Of a DNA stretch of 64,000 bases, positions 17,879 through 27,252 are shown one piece after another. The translations under genes and the position numbers were made by a program. Location: the NCBI RefSeq assembly GCF_000369805.1, contig NZ_KB850224.1, positions 3,070,480-3,134,479 of the forward strand, written 5' to 3'. Positions within the stretch are counted from its first letter, which is position 1, and each line of letters begins with the position of its first letter. The stretch comes from Acinetobacter sp. NIPH 2100 (GTDB lineage: Bacteria; Pseudomonadota; Gammaproteobacteria; Pseudomonadales; Moraxellaceae). The notes under the pieces are model-generated. The model was given only the letters and a program-made list of their open reading frames with translations, was not told where the DNA came from and did not search any database.

Positions 17879-18622
17879 ATGAATTATAGCTGGAACTGGG
17901 GAGTTTTGTGGCAATCTACAGGTATCGGGGATACAACCTACCTTAGCTGGATTATAACGGGTCTGGGATGGCTTGTGGTGATTGCGATTGTCGCATGGAG
18001 CATTGCCATGCTTCTCGGCAGCATCCTTGGCATTATGCGTACGCTCCCGAATAAAACCGCCAGAGCCGTTGGTACAGCCTATGTCACGCTGTTCAGGAAT
18101 GTGCCTTTACTTGTTCAGTTATTTATCTGGTTTTATGTGGTTCCCAATTTTCTCCCTGCGCCCATCAAAAGCTGGTGGATGAATGATCTGGGTGCCAATA
18201 CCACGGCCCTGATTTCTGCCAGTGTTGGGCTCGGGCTATTCACGGCTGCACGTGTATGTGAACAGGTGCGGACAGGTATTGAAGCCTTACCCAAGGGGCA
18301 AATTAATGCAGGTTATGCCATGGGGTTTTCCACGGCACAACTCTATCGCTATATCATTCTGCCACAGTCTTTTCGCACCATTTTACCGCCGCTGAGTTCA
18401 GAGCTGACCAACTGCGTAAAAAATACCTCAGTCGCCTCTTTGGTTGGAGTAGCAGAAATTATTTCGCAGATGAAAACCATTAGTGAATATACCCAGAACA
18501 CCATCGAAATTTACACCTACGTCACCATCATTTTCATTGTGATCAATGTCTGTCTTATTTTTAGTATGAACCTGCTGGAAAAACGTCTGCGTATTCCTGG
18601 TTTAATATCAGGAGGAAAGTAG
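17879..18622 (+). CDS. gltJ: Amino acid ABC transporter permease (GltJ-like)
   Basis: This is an inner-membrane permease of the HisMQ family, 247 residues with five or more hydrophobic segments. The EAA motif, where the ATPase docks, is EALPKGQINAGYAMGFSTAQ-like at about residues 142-161. The start at 17879 (MNYSWNWGVLW) is preceded by CAGGAG five bases away; the upstream ATG at 17849 lacks a site. It opens with the NYSWNWGV pattern typical of GltJ. It pairs with GltK to form the membrane channel. Confidence 0.9.
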   Translation: MNYSWNWGVLWQSTGIGDTTYLSWIITGLGWLVVIAIVAWSIAMLLGSILGIMRTLPNKTARAVGTAYVTLFRNVPLLVQLFIWFYVVPNFLPAPIKSWWMNDLGANTTALISASVGLGLFTAARVCEQVRTGIEALPKGQINAGYAMGFSTAQLYRYIILPQSFRTILPPLSSELTNCVKNTSVASLVGVAEIISQMKTISEYTQNTIEIYTYVTIIFIVINVCLIFSMNLLEKRLRIPGLISGGK

Positions 18623-18623
18623 T

Positions 18624-19307
18624 ATGGAATGGTTAACTTCTTTTCTTAATGATTTACAGCAGTCTGGGCCTGCGCTCTGGTACGGTTTCAGCATTACTTT
18701 AAAAGTCGTTGTTCTCGCAACAATTGGCGGTATTGCCATTGGTACAATACTGGCACTGATGCGTCTCTCATCGATCAAAATTCTGAATTGGATTGCGCAG
18801 GCTTATGTCGACCTATTCCGCTCGATTCCCCTACTGTTGGTGTTGATGTGGTTTTACTTTGCCGTTCCGTTTTTTTATACCGCGATCACAGGTCAATACC
18901 TCACCATTGATACGGCTTTGGTTTCAAGCATCGTGGCATTCATGCTCTTTGAAGCTGCTTATTTTTCTGAAATTGTACGTGCTGGAATTCAATCCATTCC
19001 TAAGGGTCAAGCTGCTGCAGCATATGCACTGGGGATGAATTACAACCAGTCGATGCGCTTGATTATTCTACCGCAGGCATTCAGAAAAATGACGCCCTTG
19101 CTATTACAACAGACGATTATCCTGTTTCAGGATTCAACCATGGTCTATGCCATCGGGTTACTGGATTTTTTCAGAACCAATTATGTTCGTGGCGATTTAA
19201 TGTCACTACTCACCCAATATATTCTATTTGCAGGACTGGTGTACTTTAGCATCAGTGCTTTAGCGACATTCACAGTGAAACGTTTACAAAGGAGGTTACG
19301 TGTATGA
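18624..19307 (+). CDS. gltK: Amino acid ABC transporter permease (GltK-like)
   Basis: The second HisMQ-type permease, 227 residues, has an EAA loop IQSIPKGQAAAAYALGMNYN at about residues 127-146 and the RSIPLLLVLMWFYFAVP segment common in GltK. The start lies one base after the gltJ stop, with the AGGAGG-like sequence in the gltJ 3' end as its ribosome site. The stop overlaps the next start by four bases (ATGA), showing tight coupling within the operon. Confidence 0.9.
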   Translation: MEWLTSFLNDLQQSGPALWYGFSITLKVVVLATIGGIAIGTILALMRLSSIKILNWIAQAYVDLFRSIPLLLVLMWFYFAVPFFYTAITGQYLTIDTALVSSIVAFMLFEAAYFSEIVRAGIQSIPKGQAAAAYALGMNYNQSMRLIILPQAFRKMTPLLLQQTIILFQDSTMVYAIGLLDFFRTNYVRGDLMSLLTQYILFAGLVYFSISALATFTVKRLQRRLRV

Positions 19308-20047
19308 GCGACAATAAAGTAATGATAGACCTCCAAAATGTCAGTAAGTGGTATGAACAATTTCAGGTACTGACCGACTGTAGCACCCAGATCCGTCAAG
19401 GTGAAGTGGTGGTGGTCTGTGGTCCATCAGGCTCAGGTAAATCGACCTTGATTAAAACCGTAAATGGGCTAGAACCGTTTCAGCAAGGTAAAATCTTTGT
19501 CGATAGTGTCCCTGTTCACGAACCCAAAACCGATATGACCAAACTACGTAGCCGTGTTGGTATGGTCTTCCAGCACTTTGAACTGTTTCCACACCTGAGC
19601 ATTACCGAGAATCTGACTATTGCTCAGGTCAAGGTACTTGGCCGCTCAGAAGCAGAGGCCAATAAAAAGGGATTGGCTTATCTGGATCGGGTTGGACTGA
19701 GCGCACATGCCAATAAATATCCTGCTCAGCTTTCAGGTGGTCAACAGCAACGGGTTGCGATTGCTCGTGCGCTGAGCATGGACCCGATTGCTATGCTCTT
19801 TGATGAGCCAACGTCTGCGCTTGACCCAGAAATGATCAATGAAGTTCTCGATGTGATGGTTGGACTGGCCAAAGAAGGTATGACCATGATGTGTGTAACC
19901 CATGAAATGGGCTTTGCTCGTCAGGTGGCCAATCGTATTATTTTCATGGACCAAGGAAAAATTGTTGAGGACTGCTCCAAAGATGAATTCTTTGGTACAC
20001 CACGTGGTGAACGTGCCCAGCAATTTCTGGATAAAATTCTGCATTAA
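19304..20047 (+). CDS. gltL: Amino acid ABC transporter ATP-binding protein (GltL-like)
   Basis: The 247-residue ATPase energises the GltJK permease. Motifs are complete: Walker A GPSGSGKST at about 40-48, Q-loop FQHFELFPH, signature LSGGQQQR, Walker B AMLFDEPTSALDPE, and the switch His in VTHEMGFAR. The sequence is typical of polar amino acid transporters (GltL/GlnQ type). It is the last gene of the operon and is followed by a long hairpin. Confidence 0.92.
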   Translation: MSDNKVMIDLQNVSKWYEQFQVLTDCSTQIRQGEVVVVCGPSGSGKSTLIKTVNGLEPFQQGKIFVDSVPVHEPKTDMTKLRSRVGMVFQHFELFPHLSITENLTIAQVKVLGRSEAEANKKGLAYLDRVGLSAHANKYPAQLSGGQQQRVAIARALSMDPIAMLFDEPTSALDPEMINEVLDVMVGLAKEGMTMMCVTHEMGFARQVANRIIFMDQGKIVEDCSKDEFFGTPRGERAQQFLDKILH

Positions 20048-20066
20048 ATCCTTCTTTTTTCAACCC

Positions 20067-20100
20067 AAGATCAAGCAGCCTTTTTGGGCTGCTTGATCTT
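20067..20100 (+). terminator. Long hairpin after the glt operon
   Basis: A 14-bp stem (20067-20080 with 20087-20100) closes on a T-rich loop. It lacks a T-run afterward, so it may act as an RNA 3' stabiliser or a weak terminator. Confidence 0.6.
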
Positions 20101-20236
20101 GAATACCTTATAAAATAAATCACCTAGCTTATTTTTCAGTGATCACCTTTCGCTCTTTTTAAGACTCATTTAAGAGCCAATTAAGCTTCTCCGCATTAAA
20201 TAATCAGACCATCATCTAGCCCTCACAGCCAGTTCC

Positions 20237-20953
20237 ATGATCTTGAAAACACCCTTTTTTTTATGGCTAAGTTTTTTACTTTTTATTAGTTTTTTCATTT
20301 TGTTATGGGTATTTCCTGTCGGTGGAACAATTGACTTAAAGCTGATTCAACCTTGGGTCAGCCAACATGGTACATTTCCATATAAAAATGATTGGTTCCT
20401 CGATAAACTGAATCATAGTTATGTCAAACAATTGCTAACCGTTGTTTATGTCATGTTTTTCTTTTTATGGGCTGCTTCTTTTAAAGTTGAAAAACTAAAA
20501 CCAAATCGTTGGCAATATGGCTATATGTTTTGGGTCAGTATGCTCTGCACCTGTATTGTCGGATTACTCAAAGCACATTCTGCCCAAGCCTGCCCGTGGT
20601 ATATGACCCATGAAACTGCCATAGGCTTTGTCTGGGATTTCTCAGCAACAGCTGGACATTGTTTCCCAGGTGGACATGCCAGCACAGGTTTCGCGCTCAT
20701 CACTGGTTATTTTGTTTATCGCTTACATCAAACACAACGTGCTTGGTTCTATTTAATAGCAGGTCTAATCCTCGGCTTTGCCATGGGGTGGGCACAAATG
20801 ATGCGTGGCGCTCATTTCCTGAGTCATAATCTTTGGACGGCTTGGGTTTGTGTTGCGATTAATTTACTTTGTTATGCATTGACTTATAAGCATCATCAAG
20901 CAGTTGCAAATCGTAATTCTGTACCTTTCCCGGTAGTTGATATGGTAAAGTAA
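20237..20953 (+). CDS. Membrane PAP2-superfamily phosphatase
   Basis: The 238-residue protein has about six transmembrane segments. The PAP2 active-site motifs are recognisable: KAHSAQACPW as a variant of motif 1, CFPGGHAS (about 147-154) as motif 2 with the catalytic-type His, and MRGAHFLSHNLWTAW as motif 3 with the nucleophilic His. In motif 3 the usual final Asp is replaced by Trp. Proteins of this kind dephosphorylate lipid phosphates, and some are lipid A phosphatases. It is followed on the same strand by a kinase-like gene and faces pmrCAB, so a lipid A or LPS-core role is plausible but not shown. Confidence 0.8.
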   Translation: MILKTPFFLWLSFLLFISFFILLWVFPVGGTIDLKLIQPWVSQHGTFPYKNDWFLDKLNHSYVKQLLTVVYVMFFFLWAASFKVEKLKPNRWQYGYMFWVSMLCTCIVGLLKAHSAQACPWYMTHETAIGFVWDFSATAGHCFPGGHASTGFALITGYFVYRLHQTQRAWFYLIAGLILGFAMGWAQMMRGAHFLSHNLWTAWVCVAINLLCYALTYKHHQAVANRNSVPFPVVDMVK

Positions 20954-21014
20954 ATGCTCGTGCTCATAGAACGAGTACTGCTTACATTCATATTAGGATT
21001 ATTTTTGCTGGCCT

Positions 21015-21827
21015 ATGTCTGACTTTGAAACTTTTTTAGAATCCACTTTAAAAACACAACAAGACTCTATTCAATCCTATGAACTAGATTCACGTAAAGT
21101 ATGGCTTAAAAAAGCATCTGAACGCCATGGATTATGGTTATATACTCCATTGAAATGGTTAGCTAAAATATTCAATTTAGGTTCAATTACCCCTGTTCCC
21201 AACCAAGGGGGATCTGCTGCAATCCAATGTGAATTCAAGCGAATCCAACAGCTCAAAGCATTGGGCATTTCCACCCCAAATGTCTTGGCGCTCTCTAAAA
21301 AAGGCATTTTATTAGAAGATGTCGGCTCACAACGCCAAAGCCCTGTCAGTCAACTAGATCAAAAGTTAGGAAGCTTGAAGCATCATCCAGAACAACAATT
21401 TCAACTGTTTAGCCAAGCCATCCAATCGATTAGTCAGCTACATCAACAACAAGGCTATTTGAGTGAAGCCTTTGCGCGAAATATCTTGGTTGATCAACAA
21501 AATCAATTTACATTTATTGATTTTGAAACTGATCCTCAAGATGTGCTTAGCTTACATGATTGCTTTGTCCGCGACTGGTTACTGTTTATCTTTTCTACGG
21601 CGTATCATTTTGAATTTGAACAACTTGAGCAAGCCAGTCAGTTACTCTATCAAGCTTTACTGGATGAACCTCAAGTTTACAAAGACATTTGCAAAGTTGG
21701 AAAACGCTTGAACTGGGTATTGCGTTTGAATGTGAGCAAAGTGGGGAATGATGGTAAACGCATTCAAAAATGTGTGCTGTTCCTGCGTTATCTTAAAGAA
21801 CAAGCAGAAGTCAACAAAAGTGAATGA
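21015..21827 (+). CDS. Degenerate protein-kinase-fold protein (BUD32/LPS-kinase-like)
   Basis: The 270-residue soluble protein shows traces of a eukaryotic-type kinase fold: VWLKKA near residue 29 (Lys of the VAxK kind), a Gly/Ser-rich turn GGSAAIQCEFKRIQQL, a hinge-like GILLEDVG, and a C-lobe segment SEAFARNILVDQQNQFTFIDFETD at about 148-171. In that segment the catalytic HRD/HGD Asp is absent (SEAFARN), while the Asn and a DFE in place of DFG remain. Databases often name such Acinetobacter proteins BUD32-like. Whether it still phosphorylates anything is open. It lies 61 bases after the PAP2 gene and ends 27 bases from the end of pmrB. Confidence 0.6.
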   Translation: MSDFETFLESTLKTQQDSIQSYELDSRKVWLKKASERHGLWLYTPLKWLAKIFNLGSITPVPNQGGSAAIQCEFKRIQQLKALGISTPNVLALSKKGILLEDVGSQRQSPVSQLDQKLGSLKHHPEQQFQLFSQAIQSISQLHQQQGYLSEAFARNILVDQQNQFTFIDFETDPQDVLSLHDCFVRDWLLFIFSTAYHFEFEQLEQASQLLYQALLDEPQVYKDICKVGKRLNWVLRLNVSKVGNDGKRIQKCVLFLRYLKEQAEVNKSE

Positions 21828-21853
21828 ACACTAGATGAGGTGTTTTCTCATTC

Positions 21854-23200
21854 TTAATGTTGTTCATGATGTGCCATTTTTTTAGGTAGCTTGACCAATA
21901 CGCTCAAGCCACCGAGTTCAATACTTCTCGACAAAGTTAAAATGCCACCTAAACGTTGGGTTGCTTTATCTACAATCGATAGCCCCAGCCCACTGCCCAC
22001 TTCTAAATGATGATGCACGCGATAAAAACGTTTTAGTACTTTGTCATACTGTTCGGGGTCAATACCTGCCCCGCTGTCATCAATTTGGATATAGGCATAG
22101 CCATCGGTATCGCTATACACTGAAATATTAATAATTCCTTGATTGGGCGTGTATTTAATGGCGTTATCAATCAGATTAAAAATAATCGAATGTACTGTTG
22201 ATTCAAGACTCTGCATTTCAATCGGATCATTACGCTCAAAGCCTAAATCAATCTCCTTTTGCATCGCCAAATTGACCAATTGCTCTACACAATTTAAAGC
22301 CACGTCATTGAGCTTAAACTGTGTATTTGGTTCAATTAAACTCAGCGCAACATCCTGTTTTGCCAAAGCCAGAAGCTGGGTGACCAAGTGCTGAATACGG
22401 GCTAAACCTTTGCTGAGATTCTGTAAGGCTTCATGCTCGGGAAACTGGCTGATCAGAATTCGGGTTTGCAAATTCAGTGCCGTCACAGGTGTCCGTAGCT
22501 CATGGGCCGCATCGGCAATAAATTGCTTTTGTTCAGTCTGTGCATGTTGAATCCGCTCGAATAACCGATTCATTTCTTCAATGGTCGGTTGTAATTCTTG
22601 AGGATAATCAGTGCTATCAATCGGTGCCAAGCCATCTGAATCACGTTGGGTCAATTCAGCTTTGAAGTCATCTAAAGGCTTTAAACTCAAGCTAATGATG
22701 AATGCCAGCACAATAATTGCGATCGGTAGCAGAAGCAGGTAGGGAATAAACATGCTTCCAGCCAACTCCAACGCAAAAACCTTACGGACCTGTTCCTGCT
22801 GGCTGACCTGAATCTGGAAATCTTTCAAAGGAATCACATAAACACGCCACTTCCCTTGCGGCGTGTTTTGCATATAAAAACCCGCTTGCTTCACGGGTGG
22901 AACCAGTAAATGGGTTTGATGCCACAGATGACTCTTATCTTTATAGGCCCAGATATCAATCAACAAATCTTCTTCATGATAGGTGCGATGTAACTCAACC
23001 CGACTGGCCGTTGGCGTAAGTGGCTGCAAGGTTGAGCGTTCAGCCATATATTGCATTTGGGTATCTAAAATTTCATCAACTTCATGCAAGGAAACTTTAT
23101 AAGCGGCCAAAATCAAAAAACAGCCCAGCACAATACTGAAAATGGAGGTTCCCCAAATCAGTCTTTTCTTCAGTGAATAATGCCGTGCTGCTTTCATCAA
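21854..23200 (-). CDS. pmrB: Sensor histidine kinase PmrB
   Basis: This is the membrane sensor of the PmrAB system that controls lipid A modification. The 448-residue protein has two transmembrane segments (about 12-32 and 153-175) enclosing a periplasmic domain. The phospho-acceptor His lies in DAAHELRTPVTALNL at about 233, followed by an N-box FNLIDNAIKY, G1 DDSGAGID and G2 GSGLGLSIV. The start is 1 base after the pmrA stop region, in the pmrC-pmrA-pmrB order seen in Acinetobacter. Changes in this gene and in pmrA are the known chromosomal route to polymyxin resistance in A. baumannii; nothing visible here marks a resistant allele. Confidence 0.9.
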   Translation of the reverse strand: MMKAARHYSLKKRLIWGTSIFSIVLGCFLILAAYKVSLHEVDEILDTQMQYMAERSTLQPLTPTASRVELHRTYHEEDLLIDIWAYKDKSHLWHQTHLLVPPVKQAGFYMQNTPQGKWRVYVIPLKDFQIQVSQQEQVRKVFALELAGSMFIPYLLLLPIAIIVLAFIISLSLKPLDDFKAELTQRDSDGLAPIDSTDYPQELQPTIEEMNRLFERIQHAQTEQKQFIADAAHELRTPVTALNLQTRILISQFPEHEALQNLSKGLARIQHLVTQLLALAKQDVALSLIEPNTQFKLNDVALNCVEQLVNLAMQKEIDLGFERNDPIEMQSLESTVHSIIFNLIDNAIKYTPNQGIINISVYSDTDGYAYIQIDDSGAGIDPEQYDKVLKRFYRVHHHLEVGSGLGLSIVDKATQRLGGILTLSRSIELGGLSVLVKLPKKMAHHEQH

Positions 23201-23201
23201 T

Positions 23202-23879
23202 TTAAGCTTGTCCCAAACGATAACCTAAGCCGCGAATCGTACGAATAAAGTCTTTGCCTAATTTGGCGCGCAAATGATGCACATAGACCTCAATGGTATT
23301 ACTCGTGACTTCACTATCAAAATCATACAACTTATCTTCAAGATTAGCTTTCGAGAAAATTTTATTTGGATGAGAAACCATCGGAATGAGGATGGCCCAT
23401 TCACGATTGGACAGTTCAATCTGTTGGCCTTTAAATGTAGCTAGGTGCTGCTCGACATCCAGAGTCAATTCACCACTTTTTAGCAATTGCGACTGGCTTT
23501 TCAGCTGTGCAGTCTCATTGCTGCCACGGCGCAACAAAGCATTAATTCGTGCAAGCAGTTCATCAAATTCATAAGGCTTGATCAGATAATCATCCGCACC
23601 TTGATTTAAACCATCAACCCGATTCTGTAGCTGATCACGCGCAGAAATAATCAATACAGGAACGGTGCTACGCTGACGAATCTGTTTAAGAATTTGCATG
23701 CCATCCATTAAAGGAAGGCCCAAGTCCAACAGAACCAAATCAAAAGCCTGCTTGGTCAGCAAAGCCAATCCATCTACCCCATTGTTGACCCACTCCACAT
23801 CAAACTGATGATATCGCAATAGAGTCAAGGTTGACTCTGCAATCATAAAATCATCTTCTATCATCAAGATCTTGGTCAT
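23202..23879 (-). CDS. pmrA: Response regulator PmrA
   Basis: The 225-residue OmpR/PhoB-type regulator has the acidic pocket (EDD, about 8-10), phospho-acceptor Asp in LLDLGLPLMDG at about 52, the Thr/Ser and Lys105-type residue (KPYEFDELLARI), and a C-terminal winged helix with VYVHHLRAKLG and GLGYRLG. It is expected to activate pmrC and its own operon. It is placed between pmrC (14-base gap) and pmrB (1-base gap). Confidence 0.9.
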   Translation of the reverse strand: MTKILMIEDDFMIAESTLTLLRYHQFDVEWVNNGVDGLALLTKQAFDLVLLDLGLPLMDGMQILKQIRQRSTVPVLIISARDQLQNRVDGLNQGADDYLIKPYEFDELLARINALLRRGSNETAQLKSQSQLLKSGELTLDVEQHLATFKGQQIELSNREWAILIPMVSHPNKIFSKANLEDKLYDFDSEVTSNTIEVYVHHLRAKLGKDFIRTIRGLGYRLGQA

Positions 23880-23893
23880 GATTTCACTTCACC

Positions 23894-25540
23894 TTATGGC
23901 TTAGGACATGTTTGTAACATGTCATCTTTAGGATTAATTACTTTAGTTTTAATATCAAGCAAACTGAGCATAGTTGGGAATAAATTATCCTGACTGAGTT
24001 TATTTTTACTTTGTTGTGCTAAACATTTAATTTGCTTGGCTTCCTGTTGCTGCCATGCGCTAGAGAACCACATCAACATCGGAACATGTGTCTGTTGGCT
24101 CGGTGCAATCGCATACGGTGCACCATGCAAATACATCCCACTTTCACCAGTTGATTCACCATGATCTGATAAATACCACAAACCTGTTTGATATTGCGTA
24201 GTATTTTTTAATGTATTGATCAATGAGTCTAAAACATAATCTGTATAAAGTAAGGTATTGTCATAGGTATTGATTAAGGCTTCTTGAGTACATCCCTGAA
24301 TCGCATTGGTATCACAAATTGGCTTGAAGACACGAAACGCTGCAGGTGCACGCTTATAATAAGCTGGCCCATGACTGCCCATTTGATGTAAGACTACCAA
24401 TTGTGGCCGTTGATCATCTTTTGGAATGGTTTCAAGATAAGCTTTCAGGCTATCAATCAAAATTTCATCCAGACATTCACCATTCTTACACCATTTCTGC
24501 TTGATCGGTTCTGGAATTTTATATTCTCCAATCCGATCACATGTGCCTTTACAGCTTGAATTGTTATCAATCCAAGTGACTTGGTAACCCGCACGTTTTG
24601 CAATATCCAGTAGCCCTTCTCGATGACTGGCCAAACGCTCATCATAATCGACCCGTGGCATACCAGAGAACATACATGGTACGGATACTGCCGTCGCAGT
24701 ACCACATGAACTGACTTGAGAAAAATTTAAAATATCTTGCTTAGAGAGTCTAGGATTAGTGTCTTTCGCATACCCATTTAAAGCAAAGTTTTCAGCACGA
24801 GCCGTTTCACCGACCACCAACACCATTAATTTAGGTGCACCTTTTAAGGCTTGAGAAAGTTGTGCATCCTCACCGTAATGTACGAGCGGTAAATTCTGTT
24901 TAGGTGCTTTCTTTTTATAATAAGACACCGAGGCAGCAATCATATTTTGTGGGGAAATCATGCCTTTTAAATCACGATTTTCACGAAAGATTGCCGCAAA
25001 ATCGACATAGAAAATAAATAATAAGCCGCCCACCAACATTAAAGAAACCAGCAATGCCATTATTTTCTTGAAGACTTGTTTCAACCCAGACTCAGGCTTT
25101 AACCGAACTTTTAAAATAACCACGATCGGCACAATCACCATGCCAATAAACCAAATGACTAACCGCCAAGACCAGGTATCACGGGCCTCTGCAATATTGG
25201 TTTGCATCATGTTCTGAATTTGGTCAGCGGTAATCCAAACGCCTAAAGTATTCACCGCATAGGCTGCAAAACCACCAATAAATATCAAAGCAATTGCAAT
25301 AGGCTTTGCCGTCCATTTCCAGTTTAAAATCTGTAAAGCAAACAGATACAATGCGGTCACGACACCCACAGAAGCAGCCACAAACAGTCCAGCCTTAAGT
25401 CCCGTATAAGGCGTTAATGCTTGCATCTTTTGATAAAATGCAGCATTCAAAAATACACCTAACCAAATTGCGAGTAGCACATTGAAGGTCAGTAACGAAA
25501 TAGGCTTGAGCTTGAATCTTTGTAGCAACATAGGCATCAC
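23894..25540 (-). CDS. pmrC: Lipid A phosphoethanolamine transferase PmrC (EptA family)
   Basis: The enzyme adds phosphoethanolamine to lipid A in the inner membrane's outer face, lowering the negative charge seen by cationic peptides. The 548-residue protein has five N-terminal transmembrane helices and a periplasmic sulfatase-like domain. The metal-binding Glu is in GETARAENFALNGY (about 245) and the nucleophile Thr in SCGTATAVSVPCM (about 280). Later DHGESTGE and LHGAPYAIAP contribute metal ligands, and six cysteines can form disulfides. It is the first gene of the pmrCAB operon. Two upstream in-frame ATG codons make the exact start uncertain by one to three residues. Confidence 0.92.
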   Translation of the reverse strand: MMPMLLQRFKLKPISLLTFNVLLAIWLGVFLNAAFYQKMQALTPYTGLKAGLFVAASVGVVTALYLFALQILNWKWTAKPIAIALIFIGGFAAYAVNTLGVWITADQIQNMMQTNIAEARDTWSWRLVIWFIGMVIVPIVVILKVRLKPESGLKQVFKKIMALLVSLMLVGGLLFIFYVDFAAIFRENRDLKGMISPQNMIAASVSYYKKKAPKQNLPLVHYGEDAQLSQALKGAPKLMVLVVGETARAENFALNGYAKDTNPRLSKQDILNFSQVSSCGTATAVSVPCMFSGMPRVDYDERLASHREGLLDIAKRAGYQVTWIDNNSSCKGTCDRIGEYKIPEPIKQKWCKNGECLDEILIDSLKAYLETIPKDDQRPQLVVLHQMGSHGPAYYKRAPAAFRVFKPICDTNAIQGCTQEALINTYDNTLLYTDYVLDSLINTLKNTTQYQTGLWYLSDHGESTGESGMYLHGAPYAIAPSQQTHVPMLMWFSSAWQQQEAKQIKCLAQQSKNKLSQDNLFPTMLSLLDIKTKVINPKDDMLQTCPKP

Positions 25541-25743
25541 AATCTAAAAATAATTTTCTTTGCTTTTTTTAAAATAAGAATAAAAACTTAAAAATCACTT
25601 AAACCCTGTAATAAGGGCGTGGATTTGCTGAATTGTAGGATTGCTTTATTCAAAAAGTAGGATGAACAACATCAGCTAAAAGTGCTGATCACATTTTTTA
25701 TCATTGATAAAGTAAATTTTTTGTTCTTATAACAATCTAATAT

Positions 25744-25779
25744 AAAAAAGCCCTCTAAGCAGACTTAAAGGGCTTTTTT
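25744..25779 (-). terminator. Terminator of the first porin gene
   Basis: An 11-bp stem (25744-25754 with 25769-25779) made of A/T ends around AGCCCT/AGGGCT has T-runs on both strands. It can stop minus-strand transcription from the porin. Confidence 0.85.
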
Positions 25780-25792
25780 GAATAACCGCAGA

Positions 25793-26917
25793 TTAGAATT
25801 TATATTCTAAACCTAAGCCTGCAACAGGTTGTTTATCCTTTTTGCTTGCTTGTTCAAGCGTTAGATAACCTGCATAACCATAGGTTTTAACTTGCTTGTT
25901 AAATGCATAGTCTGCGCCAGCGATAATTTGTTTTGCTTTAAAGTCGGCAGTATTATTTTTAAAGCTTGTATCGTTTTGGCTATATTGACCTTTCACCGTC
26001 CAGTTTTTTGCTTGTGGGATATTATATTCCGCACCCACTAACCAACCTTGTGCATCATCAATGTTTTCAGAACCAGTTGTATTTCCGTCAGCTTTTTCCA
26101 CTTCAGATGTCTGATAAAGTGCTTTTAATGCCAAACCATCAAGCGGCGTTACTTTACCAATTGCACGTACAGTATTCGCCGCTGCAAAAACAGTTGGTGC
26201 AGAAGACGGATTAGTTGTTGGAATAGCTGGTTCAGCTGCATTTAAGAAACCACGGCCCAAGAAGTTACTTGGAATGGCTTTGTCATAACCAATACCAGCA
26301 ACCACTAATGGGTTTTCATAAGTGACAGATGCAGACCATGCATCACCTAAACCACGACCTGCAGTTTTGACAACGCCTTTGTCTGATTTGATCCCACTCG
26401 ACTCACCAGTAGCCAATAAAGCATTGAATTTAAATGCACCATCTAATAATTTAAGTGCTGGAGACTCATACACCACAACATTCGACACACGGTTTTCACC
26501 TGTAAAAATCCCCGTGATATCCGCTTTATTAGCAACATAGTTGTTGAACGTATCTACCACACTCGATAATTGCTTTAATGGCGTGTCATGCGCACCAATT
26601 TTCAATGTACCTAATTGTGAATCTTTTAAACCGACAAAACGGTTACGCTTGCTCCAGTCGTCGCCATCACCATCAGCATTAAACGCCCATTCAATCGCAT
26701 AAACTGCACTTAAACGATCAGTCAGCTTTTCATCACCCTTTAATCCAAGGAATGAACTGTTTGAGCTAATTTCCCAAACGTCTTTGTTTGATTTGGTTGC
26801 ATTTTTTTCTGGTAAATAATCAACACTGGCATCAATCTCACCATAAAATGTCGGTGCTGCAAATGTGGTTGTTGCAAGTAAACTAAGCACTGCTGCTGTT
26901 ACAATTTTGATTTTCAT
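25793..26917 (-). CDS. Outer membrane porin (Gram-negative porin type), paralogue 1
   Basis: The 374-residue protein starts with a Sec signal peptide (cleavage after TFAA at about 20) and ends in Phe (GLEYKF), the outer-membrane beta-barrel signature. Alternating strand patterns such as LYGEIDASVDYL-like, FLGLKGDEKL and RNRFVGLKD place it in the general bacterial porin (Porin_4) group with about 16 strands. It is highly similar along its length to the protein at 40655-41770, including the C-terminal KDKQPVAG. Substrate preference is unknown. It is monocistronic with its own terminator. Confidence 0.88.
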   Translation of the reverse strand: MKIKIVTAAVLSLLATTTFAAPTFYGEIDASVDYLPEKNATKSNKDVWEISSNSSFLGLKGDEKLTDRLSAVYAIEWAFNADGDGDDWSKRNRFVGLKDSQLGTLKIGAHDTPLKQLSSVVDTFNNYVANKADITGIFTGENRVSNVVVYESPALKLLDGAFKFNALLATGESSGIKSDKGVVKTAGRGLGDAWSASVTYENPLVVAGIGYDKAIPSNFLGRGFLNAAEPAIPTTNPSSAPTVFAAANTVRAIGKVTPLDGLALKALYQTSEVEKADGNTTGSENIDDAQGWLVGAEYNIPQAKNWTVKGQYSQNDTSFKNNTADFKAKQIIAGADYAFNKQVKTYGYAGYLTLEQASKKDKQPVAGLGLEYKF

Positions 26918-27252
26918 TGTTTACATCCTGGTTAAATTTGTAACAAATCCTACACATTAACTTTATATGACAAAACGATTAAAATCTTATTAATTTATTC
27001 CAATTTCGACTAAAGTTTAATTTTTATACACTCACTTTTTATGAGCACAAAAGATTTTTATGCTTTTATTGATGAACAAATTAATTGCAATATCAATTAA
27101 TTAAAACCCTTCCATTAACCATTTTCTGCTATTATTTTCTATATTCAAAAAAATAAAAAATCCGACAGATATTGCCTCATTTCTATATAAGCCAATACGC
27201 TTTGTTTCACAAAGTGTCTGCTTAATACAAAAATTGTAATAAAAGATGATCC
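26918..27252. other. AT-rich intergenic region upstream of the first porin gene
   Basis: About 335 bases between the porin start and the 3' end of the MFS gene contain the porin promoter region. I see no frame or RNA structure I can defend. Confidence 0.4.
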
